NCBI RefSeq assembly: GCF_020873875.1 | Contig: NZ_JAHWGU010000005.1 | Coordinates: 248,001 to 312,000, forward strand | Reading direction: 5' to 3' | DNA: 64,000 nt | From: Actinoplanes sp. DH11 | Lineage (GTDB): Bacteria > Actinomycetota > Actinomycetes > Mycobacteriales > Micromonosporaceae | Shown: positions 8,164-20,788 of the stretch, piece after piece | Layout of the letters: each line of letters begins with the position of its first letter | Position numbering within the stretch: the stretch's first letter is position 1 | The notes under the pieces: generated by a model | What the model saw: the letters and a program-made list of their open reading frames with translations, nothing else | What the model was told of the DNA's origin: nothing | Database searches by the model: none | Position numbers and translations under genes: made by a program

Positions 8164-8208
8164 AGGAAGCGGAAGGCGCGGGCTGACTGCCGCGCGATCC
8201 GCTTCCTT
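8163..8208 (-). terminator. Hairpin followed by T-run on minus strand
   Basis: Arms 8163-8173 (AAGGAAGCGGA) and 8198-8208 pair perfectly. An inner stem GCGCGG/CCGCGC (8176-8181/8190-8195) extends the hairpin. On the minus strand the stem is followed by TTTTGCTG, so this is a plausible intrinsic terminator for the small membrane protein gene upstream on that strand. Confidence 0.65.
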
Positions 8209-8250
8209 CGAGAGACTTGCGAGAGAGGGCTCGCGAGAGAGGGGGTACGC

Positions 8251-8451
8251 CTACTTGCTCGGTTCCGGTACGTCGCAAGTGATCTTGGGGTTGACGCCCA
8301 TCCAGTTGAGTGGGCCGGCGACCGTGGTGACGATGACCGTGCCCGCCTCGGCACAGCTCGCGTCGCCGCTGTCCTTGAAATAGCCACGCTCGTACGCCGC
8401 GACGACGCCGAGCACGAGCCAGATGACCACTATGACCGCGCCGATCCGCAT
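8251..8451 (-). CDS. Small single-helix membrane protein (66 aa)
   Basis: Begins with a hydrophobic helix (about residues 2-20, IGAVIVVIWLVLGVVAAY) followed by ERGYFK and a short outside-facing segment with two cysteines (Cys33, Cys59) that could form a disulphide. The ATG at 8451 has a strong GGAGAA site a few bases upstream. Short proteins of this layout with a VAGPLNWMGVNPKITC-like motif seem to be conserved in related actinobacteria (recollection, not checked). Function unknown. Confidence 0.75.
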   Translation of the reverse strand: MRIGAVIVVIWLVLGVVAAYERGYFKDSGDASCAEAGTVIVTTVAGPLNWMGVNPKITCDVPEPSK

Positions 8452-8498
8452 CGGGGTTCTCCTTCGCCTCCGGGTTGGGCGGCAGATACCCCGTGGCG

Positions 8499-9326
8499 TC
8501 AGTTCTCTAAACGGCGGGCTTGAAGCGTGTAGGTGTGCGGCAGCCGTTCCGGCTTCTCGATCAGCTGCCATTCGCCGCCGCCGACGGGGTGCATCCGGCC
8601 GGGCAGCGCCTCCCACGGCACGGACTGATGTTCGTCGAGCCCGGTCAGGGTCAGGCCGGCGTCGAGGACAGCGGTGACGATCTCGCCGAGCCCGTGGTTC
8701 CACTCGTGTGTGGTGGTGTGCTGGAACTGGTGGTCGCTCGCCACGTACGTGCCGGGCTCGTCGTAGATCTGTGGTTCCGCCTGCTCGAAGTACGGTTCGG
8801 CGAGCGCGATCACCCCGTCGGTGCGGTCGTAGTCGAGGGACCACAGCACCGGGTGTCCTTCCCGGATGAAGAGCCGCCCGCCGGGGGCGAGCAGGGACGC
8901 CACGGTCTGCGCCCAGCGCCGGATGTCGGGCAGCCAGCCGAGCGCGCCGACCCCGGTGTAGACCAGGTCGAACTCGCCGTCGAGGACGTCGCGCGCGGCG
9001 TAGACGTCGCTCCGCACATACCGGATCTTGGCGCCGGCCCGCTCGGCGATGGTCCGGGCCTGGTCGAGTGAGGCGCCGGAGAAGTCGAGGCCGGTCATGG
9101 TGGCGCCGAGCCGGGACAGCGAGACCGTGTCGGTACCGATGTGGCACTGCAGGTGCACGCCGCGCAGCCCGGTGATGTCACCGAGGCGCGGCCTGTCGAA
9201 CCGGACCACCTCGCTCAGGTACGCGGGGTCGGTCGCGAAGTCCTCGACGTGGTAGTCGGGGGATGCGGCGTGTGCGGGTGCGCGCTCGTCCCAGTTCGCG
9301 CGGTTGATGTCGAGGTACTCGGTCAT
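8499..9326 (-). CDS. Class I SAM-dependent methyltransferase
   Basis: A 275-residue Rossmann-fold methyltransferase. SAM-binding motif I is HLQCHIGTDT (near residue 59), an uncommon version of the E/DxGxGxG loop seen in one small-molecule methyltransferase branch. The acidic strand-2 end is TGLDFSGASL, and motif IV is FDLVYTGVGALGWL. The substrate is unknown. Its ATG overlaps the beta-glucosidase stop by four bases (ATGA), so it is translationally coupled to it and probably part of the sugar operon. Confidence 0.85.
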   Translation of the reverse strand: MTEYLDINRANWDERAPAHAASPDYHVEDFATDPAYLSEVVRFDRPRLGDITGLRGVHLQCHIGTDTVSLSRLGATMTGLDFSGASLDQARTIAERAGAKIRYVRSDVYAARDVLDGEFDLVYTGVGALGWLPDIRRWAQTVASLLAPGGRLFIREGHPVLWSLDYDRTDGVIALAEPYFEQAEPQIYDEPGTYVASDHQFQHTTTHEWNHGLGEIVTAVLDAGLTLTGLDEHQSVPWEALPGRMHPVGGGEWQLIEKPERLPHTYTLQARRLEN

Positions 9327-10639
9327 GCGCCGGAGCGTACGCGGTCCCGCAGCCAGAGCGCGCTCCGTTTAGGGGTCCGGACCTGCGTCTCGTAGTCGAC
9401 GTGGACCAGGCCGAACCGTTTCGCGTACCCCTCCGCCCATTCGAAGTTGTCCATCAGTGACCAGGCGAAGTAGCCGCGCACGTCGGCACCGGCGGCGCGG
9501 GCCGCGAAAACCGCGTCGACGTGCGCGGCGATATACGCGGTCCGCTCGTGATCGGCCACGTAGCCGGTGTCGTCGGGCCGGTCGTCGTAGACCGCGCCGT
9601 TCTCGGTGACGGCGAGCGGGATCCCGTAGTCGTGGTGCAGCCGCAGCAGCAGCGTGGTGAACCGGTCCGGCGTGATCGGCCAGTTCAGCGCGGTCCGGGG
9701 CACGTCCGGCATGATCTCGCGGACGATCGGCAGCCCGGCCGCGTCGACCGTGTTGCCGTCGAGGTCGCGGCCGGCGAAGTCCTGTCCGAAGTAGAAGTTG
9801 ACGCCGAGGATGTCGATCGGCGCCGAGATGATCTTCAGGTCGCCGTCCCGGATCGGGAGTCCGTGGCCGCGGGCGGCGAGGTGTTCCAGCACGTCGCCGG
9901 GGTAGGCGCCGCGCGCGATCGGGTCGAGGAAGATCCGGGTCCCCATGCCGTCGGCGAGCCGGGCGGCGGCGATGTCGATCGGGTCGTCGGAGGCGGGGGT
10001 GGCCGTCCCGATGTTCAGGGCCGGTCCGACGACGGTCCCCGGCTTCCGGATCAGGGCCGTCGCCAGCCCGTGCCCGAGCAGCAGATGGTGGGTCGCGGCG
10101 AGCGCCGCCCGGAAGTCCTTGCGGCCCGGCGCGTGCACCCCGTGCTCGTACCCCAGGTAGGCCACGCACCACGGCTCGTTGACCGTGCCCCAGTTGCGGA
10201 CCCGGTCGTGCAGGCGCTGGTGGACCAGGCCCGTGTACTCGGCGAACCGGTAGGCGGTGTCCCGGTTCGGCCAGCCGCCGGCGTCTTCCAGTTCCTGCGG
10301 CAGGTCCCAGTGGTAGAGCGTCAGCCACGGGTCGATCCCGGCGCCGAGCAGTTCGTCGACGAGCCGGTCGTAGAAGTCGAGTCCGGCCTGGTTGGCCGGA
10401 CCTCGGCCGCGCGGCTGCACCCTCGGCCAGGAGACCGAGAAGCGGTACGCGTCCACGCCGAGACTCTTGACAAGTTGCACGTCGTCCGGCATCCGGTGGT
10501 AGTGGTCGCACGCCACGTCACCGGTCTCGCCGACCACGTCCCGGGCGAACGTGTCCCAGATGGACGGGGTGCGCCCGTCCTCGGCCGCGGCGCCCTCGAT
10601 CTGATAGGCCGAGGTGGCCACTCCCCACGTGAATGTCAC
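9323..10639 (-). CDS. GH1 beta-glucosidase
   Basis: Cytoplasmic retaining glycosidase of family GH1, 438 residues (full length), with no signal peptide. The acid/base glutamate is in WGTVNEP (Glu155) and the nucleophile in AVTENG (Glu346). The N-terminal WGVATSAYQIEGA and the aglycone-site SLMDNFEWAEGY are also typical. It should split cellobiose or other beta-glucosides brought in by the ABC transporter encoded just upstream on the same strand. The start is GTG at 10639 with AGGGATGA before it. A strong hairpin separates it from the transporter genes, so its level may be set by read-through. Confidence 0.95.
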   Translation of the reverse strand: MTFTWGVATSAYQIEGAAAEDGRTPSIWDTFARDVVGETGDVACDHYHRMPDDVQLVKSLGVDAYRFSVSWPRVQPRGRGPANQAGLDFYDRLVDELLGAGIDPWLTLYHWDLPQELEDAGGWPNRDTAYRFAEYTGLVHQRLHDRVRNWGTVNEPWCVAYLGYEHGVHAPGRKDFRAALAATHHLLLGHGLATALIRKPGTVVGPALNIGTATPASDDPIDIAAARLADGMGTRIFLDPIARGAYPGDVLEHLAARGHGLPIRDGDLKIISAPIDILGVNFYFGQDFAGRDLDGNTVDAAGLPIVREIMPDVPRTALNWPITPDRFTTLLLRLHHDYGIPLAVTENGAVYDDRPDDTGYVADHERTAYIAAHVDAVFAARAAGADVRGYFAWSLMDNFEWAEGYAKRFGLVHVDYETQVRTPKRSALWLRDRVRSGA

Positions 10640-10658
10640 ACTTCATCCCTACGTAAAG

Positions 10659-10692
10659 GTGGGCCGGTCCTGACGGCAGAGGACCGGCCCAC
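10659..10692 (-). terminator. 12-bp hairpin between transporter operon and beta-glucosidase
   Basis: Arms GTGGGCCGGTCC (10659-10670) and its exact complement (10681-10692) with a 10-base loop, starting three bases after the stop codon of the last transporter gene. The minus-strand sequence after the stem (CTTTACG) has only a weak T-run. It looks like a leaky terminator or an RNA-stability stem rather than a full stop, since GH1 starts 20 bases later. Confidence 0.7.
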
Positions 10693-10694
10693 GG

Positions 10695-12811
<2,117 letters not shown>

Positions 12812-12814
12812 AGC

Positions 12815-13795
12815 TCAGCCCTCCTTGCGGGTGCGCGGGTCGAGCAGCAGGTATGCGATGTCCGCCAGCAGGTTCGCGACCAGCACCGAGATCGTGATGA
12901 TCAGGAAGATGCCCTGCATGAGCGGGTAGTCCGAGGCGCCGAGCGCCTGGAAGAGCTGGAAGCCGACGCCCGGGTAGGAGAAGACGATCTCCACGAGCAG
13001 GGTGCCGCCGACGATGAAGCCGAGGGACAGCGCGAAGCCGGAGACGTTGGGCAGCAGCGCGTTGCGGGCCGCGTAACTCATCGCCACCCGCCGGTCGGTG
13101 AGGCCCTTGGCGTGCGCCACGGTGATGTAGTCCTCGGACGCGACGGTCACCATCATGTTCCGCATGCTGAGGATCCAGCCGCTGACCGAGGAGATCAGGA
13201 TGGTGAGCGCGGGCAGCAGGCTGTGCTGGATGGCGCTCGGGATGAAGTACTGGTCCCAGGCCGGCACCAGGCCGCTGTCGAAGCCACCGGACGACGGGAA
13301 GAAGCTGTCCGGGCCGGTGAGCAGGTAGATCGCGATGATGCCGAGCCAGAAGTACGGCACCGAGGAGAGGAACGTGGTGACCGGCAGCAGACCGTCGGTC
13401 CACGAGCCGCGGCGCCAGCCGGCCAGGATGCCCAGGCCGGTGCCGAGGAAGAAGCTGATCACCGTGGTGATGCCGACGAGCAGGAGCGTCCAGGGCAGGC
13501 TGGAGCTGATGATTTCGGAGACCGGGGTCGGGAAGAACGTGAACGACAGGCCCAGGTCGCCGGAGAACAGCTGCTTCCAGTAGGCGACGTACTCCTGCCA
13601 GATGTTGGCGTCCTTGTCGAGCCCGAAGAGGACGTAGAGCGCCTCGATCGCCTGACTGCTCAGCTGACCCTGGTACTTGGTGACGAGCGACTGCACCGGG
13701 TCGCCGGGGATCATCCGGGGGATGAAGAAGTTCAGCGTGACCGCGGCCCAGGCGGTGAAGAGGTAGAAGGCGAGGCGCTGGAGGAAGTACTTCAC
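12815..13795 (-). CDS. ABC transporter permease (DppB/OppB type)
   Basis: A 326-residue permease, normal family length, with six helices. The first starts at the N-terminus ([21 protein letters not shown]), followed by the conserved IPGDPV segment. The EAA loop is [15 protein letters not shown], and the C-terminal DPRTRKEG is also typical. It pairs with the DppC-type subunit to form the pore. The ATG at 13795 overlaps the upstream ATPase stop by four bases. Confidence 0.93.
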   Translation of the reverse strand: MKYFLQRLAFYLFTAWAAVTLNFFIPRMIPGDPVQSLVTKYQGQLSSQAIEALYVLFGLDKDANIWQEYVAYWKQLFSGDLGLSFTFFPTPVSEIISSSLPWTLLLVGITTVISFFLGTGLGILAGWRRGSWTDGLLPVTTFLSSVPYFWLGIIAIYLLTGPDSFFPSSGGFDSGLVPAWDQYFIPSAIQHSLLPALTILISSVSGWILSMRNMMVTVASEDYITVAHAKGLTDRRVAMSYAARNALLPNVSGFALSLGFIVGGTLLVEIVFSYPGVGFQLFQALGASDYPLMQGIFLIITISVLVANLLADIAYLLLDPRTRKEG

Positions 13796-14883
13796 CGTGC
13801 GACCTCGCTCTTGTCGTCCGAGCTCTTGTCGTTCTGGCTCCGGTTGTTCTCGCTCGTGTCGTAGAGCCAGCAGGCGGCCCAGTGACCGGGCGCGTCACCG
13901 ATCTCCAGGGGGACCGGCAGGTCGGCGGAGCAGCGCGGCATCGCGGCCGGGCAGCGCGGGTGGAAGCGGCATCCGCTGGGCGGGTTGATCAGGCTCGGCG
14001 GTTCGCCGTTGCCCCGGTCCTCGCCTGCGGCCTCGGAGAGACCGGCGAGCCGGTCCGGGTCCGGCGCGGATTCGATCAGGAGCCGGGTGTACGGGTGAGC
14101 CGGCGACTGCGTGACGGTCTCGGAGTCACCGCCCTCCACCATCCGGCCGGCGTACATCACCATCGTCCGGTCGGCGAAGTACCGGGCCGAGGCGATGTCG
14201 TGCGTGATGTAGAGGATCGCCAGGTTCAGTCGTTCCTTGAGGTCGCGCAGCAGGTTCAGCACGCCGAGGCGGATCGAGACGTCCAGCATGGACACCGGCT
14301 CGTCGGCGAGCAGGGCCTCGGGCTGGGCGCCGAGCGCGCGGGCGATGGCGACCCGCTGCCGCTGGCCGCCGGAAAGCTCGTGGGGGAACTTGTCCAGGTA
14401 CCGCTCCGGCGGGGTCAGGCTCACCCGTTCCAGGAGCTCGTGCAGCGCACCCTCGAGATCGTCACCGGCGTTGCCGTGGATCTGCAGGGAGCGGCTCAGG
14501 TGGTACCGGATGGTGTGCACCGGGTTCAGCGAGGCGAACGGGTCCTGGAAGATCATCTGGACCTGCGCGCAGTACCTGCGGAACGCCGCGCCGGACGTGA
14601 CCTTCGTCGACTCGCCGTGCAGCCGGATGTCGCCGCCGGTGCGGGGGTAGAGCTGGGCCAGCAGCCGGGCCACTGTGGACTTGCCGGAGCCGGATTCGCC
14701 GACGAGCGCGACCACCTGGCCGCGTCGCAGGGTGAGGTTCACGTCGTCGACGGCGTGCACCGCGTCGTGCCGCTTCGAGAACAGGTCGCGTAGCCGCCGG
14801 CGGACGGGGAAGTGCTTGGTCAGGCCGATCGCCTCAAGCACCACCTCGCCGGCCGGCGCCTTGGCGTCGGGGATCGACGTCAT
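13792..14883 (-). CDS. ABC transporter ATPase (DppF/OppF type)
   Basis: The second ATP-binding subunit (363 residues) of the transporter. It has Walker [10 protein letters not shown], signature [16 protein letters not shown], Walker [13 protein letters not shown] and H-loop YITHD, then the C-terminal extension with [14 protein letters not shown]. Gene order binding protein-F-B-C-D differs from the common A-B-C-D-F. The ATG at 14883 has an AAAAGGAA site. A strong hairpin lies between it and the binding-protein gene. Confidence 0.92.
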   Translation of the reverse strand: MTSIPDAKAPAGEVVLEAIGLTKHFPVRRRLRDLFSKRHDAVHAVDDVNLTLRRGQVVALVGESGSGKSTVARLLAQLYPRTGGDIRLHGESTKVTSGAAFRRYCAQVQMIFQDPFASLNPVHTIRYHLSRSLQIHGNAGDDLEGALHELLERVSLTPPERYLDKFPHELSGGQRQRVAIARALGAQPEALLADEPVSMLDVSIRLGVLNLLRDLKERLNLAILYITHDIASARYFADRTMVMYAGRMVEGGDSETVTQSPAHPYTRLLIESAPDPDRLAGLSEAAGEDRGNGEPPSLINPPSGCRFHPRCPAAMPRCSADLPVPLEIGDAPGHWAACWLYDTSENNRSQNDKSSDDKSEVAR

Positions 14884-14912
14884 GCCGGGTTCCTTTTGTG
14901 CGGGGGTGAGAC

Positions 14913-14938
14913 GGGCGCCCCGGCGTGCCGGGGCGCCC
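14913..14938 (-). promoter_or_regulatory. 11-bp hairpin between binding-protein and ATPase genes
   Basis: Arms GGGCGCCCCGG (14913-14923) and CCGGGGCGCCC (14928-14938) with a 4-base loop, 10 bases after the binding-protein stop. Such intercistronic stems commonly protect or attenuate transcripts so that the binding protein is made in excess over the membrane parts. There is no T-run. Confidence 0.7.
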
Positions 14939-14947
14939 GCTCGGCGA

Positions 14948-16639
14948 TCAGGAGTTGGCGGGCTGGAGCTTCAGGACGACCATCAGAGAGGCGGCCTGCG
15001 TGGGCTGTGCGGGCGCGTAGGAGTCCGCGTCCGTCGGCCAGCCGACCCAGTTCTTGGTGCTGTACGCGGCGCCGACGTTGTCCGAGCCGACCGGCAGCAT
15101 CGGGGCCTGCTCCACGAAGATCTTCTGGATCGTGGCGAGGGCGATCTTGCGGGCCGCGTCGTCGGTCGCGTTGGAGTACGCCTTGAGGGCGGCGGTCGCC
15201 TCCGGGCTCTCGAAGCGGCCGAAGTTGCCCTGCTGGGCGGCGGTGCCGATCGGCTTCATCAGGTCACCGTCCATGACCGTCTGGTAGATGTCGAACGGCG
15301 TCGAGCCACCGTTGGTCCACCGCATGGTGGCCTCGAAGTCGCCCTTCTGCACGTTCGCGTCCCAGACGTTCTGGTTCGGCTTCTCCACCGTGGCCGCGAT
15401 GCCGATCTCGGCCAGGTTGCTCTTGATGATCTCGAGCGAGGTCTGGTAGTCGGACCACGGCGCCGGGTCGGTGAGCTTGATGGTGACCGGCTTGCCGGAC
15501 TTGTCCTTGAGGACGTTGCCCTCCAGCTTGTAGCCGGACTGGGTCAGCAGCGCCTTGGCGCCCTCGACGTCGACCGAGAAGGTCTTGCCCTTATACTCGT
15601 CGGCGATGTAGGCGTCACCCGCGCCCTCCGGCAGACCGGTGACGCTCTTGATCTCCGGGTGGAAGTAGCCGGCCTCGGCCTGCACGAAGATGTCGTTGCG
15701 GTTGATCACCATGTTCATGGCGCGGCGCAGGGCCGGGTCGTCGAACGGCTTCTTCGTGGTGTTGAGGTAGAGGCCGTGGATGCCCAGCACGCCCGGCGCC
15801 CAGACCTTGTAGTTCGCCGGGTCCTTGGCGACGAAGGTCTGCTCGTAGTTCGGGATGAAGACGAAGCTCCACTCCGACTGGCCGCTCGCCAGGGCCGTGG
15901 CCTGCGCGTTGTTGTCGGCGTAGGAGGTGTAGCGCAGCTCCTTCACCTTCGGCTGGGTGCCCCAGTAACCGCTCTCTCGAGCGGCAAGGATCGTCGCCTG
16001 CTGGCTGAACGACTTCAAGGTGTACGGGCCGCTGCCGACCGGCTCCTTGATCGTGTCGGTCGCCGGGTCCGAGATCTTCTCCCAGACGTGCTTCGGCACG
16101 ATCGGGGTCTGCCCGATGACCTTGTGGTGCGTGGTGAACTGCGACGACTTGAAGGTCATCTTCACCTTGTTGCCGTCGGCCGTGATCTGGTCGTACGGAA
16201 TGGCGAAGAGGTTCAGCGCGTCGTTGCTCTTGATCAGGTTGTGGGTGTAGACCACGTCCTCGGCGGTCAGCGGCTTGCCGTCCGACCACGTGACGCCGTC
16301 CCGGATCACCAGGTCGACGGTCTTGTAGTCGGAGGACCACTTGATCTCGCTGGCCAGCCACGGCGTCAGCGGGTCGGCCGGCTTGGTGTTGTTCCACTGA
16401 CCGAGCGGCTCGAAGATCATCCAGCGGTAGCCGAGCGAGGCGGCCGCCGACGTCTGGACGAACGGGTTGTTGCTCTCGGTGACCGTGCCGTTCGGCATGC
16501 CGATCGAGAGGAAGTCGGCCTGCTTGCCGTTCGCCGCGTTCTTGTTGCTGTTGGCGTTGGGCGAGTCACCGCACGCGGACAGCCCGCCCGTGGCGAGCAC
16601 ACCCGCCAGGGCGACCGCGAACAGTTTCCTTCTCTGCAT
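14948..16639 (-). CDS. Lipoprotein substrate-binding protein, family 5 (peptide/oligosaccharide)
   Basis: A 563-residue SBP_bac_5 protein anchored outside the membrane. The signal peptide ends in the lipobox LSAC (Cys23), followed by an Asn-rich linker. The family core ([23 protein letters not shown], then [13 protein letters not shown]) is clear. It captures ligand for the DppBCDF-like transporter. Clusters of this family next to GH1 and LacI genes often import cello-oligosaccharides or other beta-glucans, which I infer here. The ATG at 16639 has CGAGGAG upstream. Confidence 0.92.
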   Translation of the reverse strand: MQRRKLFAVALAGVLATGGLSACGDSPNANSNKNAANGKQADFLSIGMPNGTVTESNNPFVQTSAAASLGYRWMIFEPLGQWNNTKPADPLTPWLASEIKWSSDYKTVDLVIRDGVTWSDGKPLTAEDVVYTHNLIKSNDALNLFAIPYDQITADGNKVKMTFKSSQFTTHHKVIGQTPIVPKHVWEKISDPATDTIKEPVGSGPYTLKSFSQQATILAARESGYWGTQPKVKELRYTSYADNNAQATALASGQSEWSFVFIPNYEQTFVAKDPANYKVWAPGVLGIHGLYLNTTKKPFDDPALRRAMNMVINRNDIFVQAEAGYFHPEIKSVTGLPEGAGDAYIADEYKGKTFSVDVEGAKALLTQSGYKLEGNVLKDKSGKPVTIKLTDPAPWSDYQTSLEIIKSNLAEIGIAATVEKPNQNVWDANVQKGDFEATMRWTNGGSTPFDIYQTVMDGDLMKPIGTAAQQGNFGRFESPEATAALKAYSNATDDAARKIALATIQKIFVEQAPMLPVGSDNVGAAYSTKNWVGWPTDADSYAPAQPTQAASLMVVLKLQPANS

Positions 16640-16747
16640 CGCTAAACTCCTCGGAATTTTCTCGCGGGTGAAGGGGTGAGAGGGGTGCCCGGAGGGCGTG
16701 CGGTACCGCGCGGCCGGCCAAGACCGGTCACTGGGTGTCGCGATGTC

Positions 16748-16767
16748 CCGGCCGTCATAGCGGCCGG
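16748..16767 (-). terminator. Short hairpin after the LacI-family gene
   Basis: CCGGCCG (16748-16754) and CGGCCGG (16761-16767) pair perfectly around TCATAG. It lies 20 bases after the LacI-family stop, and the binding-protein leader follows. There is no T-run, so termination strength is uncertain. Confidence 0.5.
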
Positions 16768-16786
16768 TGGATGTGGGGTGTGTGAT

Positions 16787-17791
<1,005 letters not shown>

Positions 17792-17807
17792 TGCTCCTCC
17801 GCGGATG

Positions 17808-17858
17808 TATCTACGCAGTTGCGTCGAGGTTTCGGAACCGGTTTCGGTACCGGTTCCG
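17808..17858 (-). promoter_or_regulatory. Candidate promoter and operator of the LacI-family gene
   Basis: A 26-base inverted repeat, CGGAACCGG (17833-17841) and CCGGTTCCG (17850-17858), with an 8-base centre, lies 42 bases upstream of the GTG. On the minus strand TTCCGA (17832-17837), an 18-base spacer and TAGATA (17808-17813) form a plausible promoter, with the inverted repeat overlapping its -35. This arrangement fits autorepression. No equal copy was found upstream of the binding-protein gene. Confidence 0.6.
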
Positions 17859-17903
17859 GCAGTCAACCTCAGTGAGGGCCGTCACGTCAATGTGCGTCGA
17901 GAT

Positions 17904-18788
17904 CTAATTAGGTTTCGAGACGGTAACCGAGTTTACAAATCGGTCGTTATCGGTATCCCCGGCCAGGTTCGGCAGCACCACTCCGAGCGGTGCGTCGACG
18001 ACCAGGTCCGCGTACGGCTCACCGCGTGTCACACCCCGGTTCACGATCGCCACCCGGACGCCCTCCCGGACCGCGCGCAGCACGAACCGCCGGCCCGACA
18101 TCACGGTCAGCGAGGAGCCGAGAACCAGCAGCGTGCGGGCCGATTCCACCAGCTCGAACGACAGGGTCACCCGGTCCACCGGCACGGACTCGCCGAAATA
18201 CACCACGTCCGGCTTCAGCACCCCGCCGCAGGACCGGCAGTCCACCACCGCGAACCCGTCCAGCTCCGCGTCGTCCAGCTCCACGTCGCCGTCCGGGTTG
18301 ATCACCGTGGCCACCGCCGCGAAGCCCGGGTTCGCCGCGGTCAGCCGGTCCTCCAGCTCGACGCGGGAGGTCGTCTCCCGGCAGTCCAGGCAGACGATCC
18401 GGGACAGGTTGCCGTGCAGCTCCACCACGCCTGTCGCGCCGGCGGCCTGGTGCAGGCCGTCCACGTTCTGCGTGATCAGCCCGGAGAGCAGGCCGAGCTG
18501 CTGCCAGCGGGCCACCGCCCGATGGCCGTCGTTCGGCCGGGCGTCACCGATCGTGCGCCACCCGAGGTGGCTGCGGGCCCAGTAGCGACGGCGCGCGAGC
18601 GGGTCCCCGGTGAAGGTCTGATAGGTCATCGGGGTGCCGCGCCGGGCCGACCCGGACGGGCCCCGGTAGTCCGGGATCCCGGAGTCGGTCGAGAGGCCCG
18701 CGCCGCTGAGCACCGTGACGCCGCCCTCGGCGATCCACGCGTCCAGCCGCGCCACCTGCTCCACCATCTGAAGGTCCATGACACCCAT
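17904..18788 (-). CDS. NAD-dependent protein deacylase, sirtuin family
   Basis: A 294-residue Sir2-family enzyme that removes acyl groups from lysines using NAD. Motifs in order: GAGLSTDSGIPDYRG (NAD binding), TQNVDGLH, ELHGN with the catalytic His, two Cys pairs for structural zinc (CLDC and CRSC), and LVLGSSLTVMSG. It is the longer class II/IV-like actinobacterial form. The ATG at 18788 has GAGGGA upstream. A second ATG at 18779 is possible. It lies upstream of the LacI-family gene on the same strand but with a 112-base gap, so it is probably separate. Confidence 0.93.
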   Translation of the reverse strand: MGVMDLQMVEQVARLDAWIAEGGVTVLSGAGLSTDSGIPDYRGPSGSARRGTPMTYQTFTGDPLARRRYWARSHLGWRTIGDARPNDGHRAVARWQQLGLLSGLITQNVDGLHQAAGATGVVELHGNLSRIVCLDCRETTSRVELEDRLTAANPGFAAVATVINPDGDVELDDAELDGFAVVDCRSCGGVLKPDVVYFGESVPVDRVTLSFELVESARTLLVLGSSLTVMSGRRFVLRAVREGVRVAIVNRGVTRGEPYADLVVDAPLGVVLPNLAGDTDNDRFVNSVTVSKPN

Positions 18789-18930
18789 GGTCCCTCGTCC
18801 GGGTGACCGCCGGGCAAACCCGTACGGGTGTGCGTGACCTCATTGTCCGGTGCGCGTTCACCAGGGCTTTAGTAGGTTGAGCGGTGTGATCGCGGCTCCC
18901 ACGCGGCCGTGTCCCACCTGGGGGTTTTCC

Positions 18931-19632
18931 ATGGATTCCGCACTGCAGAGCTTTCTGAGCGTCGTGCCGCAGGCAGCGGCGATCTGGCTGACGATCCTGC
19001 TCCTGCTCGCCGTGGCGGTGGTGGGCGCCCGGCTGCCCCGCCGCCTGGCCGTGCCACAGCCGGAGCCGGACGACAATCCGTACGCGGTGGAGGTGGAGAA
19101 CGCCGCCGCCGAGGCGGCCGTGGCGGCCGACCGGCGTCGTGCCGAGTGGCTGACCGCCCAGGAGACGGCGGAGAAGGCCTGGTCGGCGTACGAGGAAGCG
19201 GAACGCGCCGCCCGCCGGATCGGTGCGGCCACCGCGTTCCCGCTGATGAGCCGCAAGCGCAAGCCCGGCGAGAACGTCGACCGGCAGCGGTACCTGCACC
19301 GGGCGGCCACCGAGCTGTGCCGCACCCACGACCTGTCGATCGCCCAGCTCAACGACGTGTTCGCGCACCGCGGCTGGAACCCTCGCCTGCACCCGGTCCA
19401 GCAGGAGGCGGTGCTGCACGCCGCCGCCCGCACGCACCGGCTGGCGGCGTACCGCCGGGCGGTGGAGGCGGAGCAGGCCGCGTGGCGCAGCGCCGAGGCC
19501 GCCGCGGAGACGCTGCGTGACCTGCGCGCCGAAGCCGCCGCGGCCCGGCTGCGCGGCGCCGCCGACGAGTCCGCGGACCAGCAGTGGTGGTCCGAGCAGT
19601 GGACCGGGGCGGAACTGCCGGCCACCGCGTGA
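18931..19632 (+). CDS. Single-helix protein with Ala/Glu-rich coiled-coil domain, unknown
   Basis: A 233-residue protein with a short N-terminus, a membrane helix at about residues 15-34 (AAAIWLTILLLLAVAVVGA), then a long charged, alanine-rich helical cytoplasmic region with coiled-coil character (about residues 55-100 and 150-215). No enzyme motif is seen. The ATG at 18931 (MDSALQSF) is preferred over upstream in-frame starts because it gives a clean membrane protein start. A signal-anchor protein of unknown role. Confidence 0.7.
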   Translation: MDSALQSFLSVVPQAAAIWLTILLLLAVAVVGARLPRRLAVPQPEPDDNPYAVEVENAAAEAAVAADRRRAEWLTAQETAEKAWSAYEEAERAARRIGAATAFPLMSRKRKPGENVDRQRYLHRAATELCRTHDLSIAQLNDVFAHRGWNPRLHPVQQEAVLHAAARTHRLAAYRRAVEAEQAAWRSAEAAAETLRDLRAEAAAARLRGAADESADQQWWSEQWTGAELPATA

Positions 19633-19722
19633 GGTCCACCCTGGACACCCCTACCGTTCCCGCTCGGCCACACAGGTGGCCCGGGTAACGTGACCTCCGG
19701 GCTGTCCTGGGGTAAGGAGGCG

Positions 19723-20769
19723 ATGGTGACGGTAACTCCCGCGGGCGGCAGCGCGCCCATCACCCACATGCATCGAGCCGCCCTGGTCGAGGACGCGGTG
19801 CACGAGCTCATCGAACGACGGCTGATGGGGCGCGGCTGGAAGCCGTACATCACCGCCTACACCGGGTACGGCGCACCCGGCTGGGCCCGCGTCGTGGGCC
19901 GGGTCCTGCTGGCCCGGCCCGGCACGGTCAGCAAACGCCGGGAGAAGGTGCGCGGCTGGCGCAGCTTCACCACCACCCCGGTCAACGGCGCCGTGGTCCG
20001 CATCGAGGTCGGTGGCACCGTCACCGAGACCCGGTCGGACCGCAGCGGTTACGTCGACTGCAAGGTCAAGGGCGACCTGGAGCCCGGCTGGGGCACCGCC
20101 CGGATGCACACCGATGGTGCGACCCCGGTGGACGCCCCGATCCGGGTGATCGACCCGGGCGTCAAGGTCGGTGTCATCTCCGACATCGACGACACGGTCA
20201 TGGTCACCGCCCTGCCGCGGCCGCTGCTGGCCGCCTGGAACACGTTCGTGCTCGACGAACACGCGCGCACCGCCGTGCCCGGCATGGCGGTGCTCTACGA
20301 GCGGCTGGTCAACGCCAACCCGGGCGCGCCGGTGATCTACCTGTCCACCGGCGCGTGGAACGTGGCGCCGACGCTCACCCGGTTCCTCAGCCGGCACCTC
20401 TACCCGGCCGGTCCGATCCTGCTCACCGACTGGGGGCCCACCCCGGACCGCTGGTTCCGCAGCGGCCAGGAGCACAAGCGCAGGTCGCTGCGCCGGCTCG
20501 CCGAGGAGTTCCCGGACATCCGGTGGCTGCTGATCGGCGACGACGGCCAGCACGACCAGGAGATCTACTCCGAGTTCGCCCGGTCGCACCCGGAGCACGT
20601 GAGCGCCGTCGCGATCCGCCGGCTCTCGCCGACACAGGCGGTGCTGGCCGGCGCGATACCGGGGCCGTCGGAGACCGCCGAGGTGCACCCGTCCGGCGGC
20701 AAGACGTGGTTCTCCGCCCCGGACGGTGCCGGCCTCTGGTCCCTGCTGCGCGACACCGACGTGGTGTGA
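19723..20769 (+). CDS. APP1-type phosphatase (DUF2183) domain protein
   Basis: A 348-residue protein whose C-terminal two-thirds match the App1/DUF2183 HAD-like phosphatase fold. The DxDxT catalytic motif is GVISDIDDTVMVT, followed by YLSTGAWNVAPTL and LIGDDGQHD. In yeast, App1 is a phosphatidate phosphatase. Bacterial members act on unknown, possibly lipid, phosphates. The ATG at 19723 has AAGGAGG four bases upstream and is preferred to the ATG at 19690. Cytoplasmic; no membrane segment. Confidence 0.85.
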   Translation: MVTVTPAGGSAPITHMHRAALVEDAVHELIERRLMGRGWKPYITAYTGYGAPGWARVVGRVLLARPGTVSKRREKVRGWRSFTTTPVNGAVVRIEVGGTVTETRSDRSGYVDCKVKGDLEPGWGTARMHTDGATPVDAPIRVIDPGVKVGVISDIDDTVMVTALPRPLLAAWNTFVLDEHARTAVPGMAVLYERLVNANPGAPVIYLSTGAWNVAPTLTRFLSRHLYPAGPILLTDWGPTPDRWFRSGQEHKRRSLRRLAEEFPDIRWLLIGDDGQHDQEIYSEFARSHPEHVSAVAIRRLSPTQAVLAGAIPGPSETAEVHPSGGKTWFSAPDGAGLWSLLRDTDVV

Positions 20770-20788
20770 GCGTGCCCGCAACGAGCCG

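Noticed and set aside
8088..8387. N-terminal extension of the aldo/keto reductase
   Set aside because: The family N-terminus begins at 8087, and the upstream part covers the promoter dyad and the next gene's 3' end.
17792..17866. N-terminal extension of the LacI-family regulator
   Set aside because: It would encode Thr/Gly-rich sequence from the operator palindrome; GTG at 17791 has a good ribosome site and the standard N-terminus.
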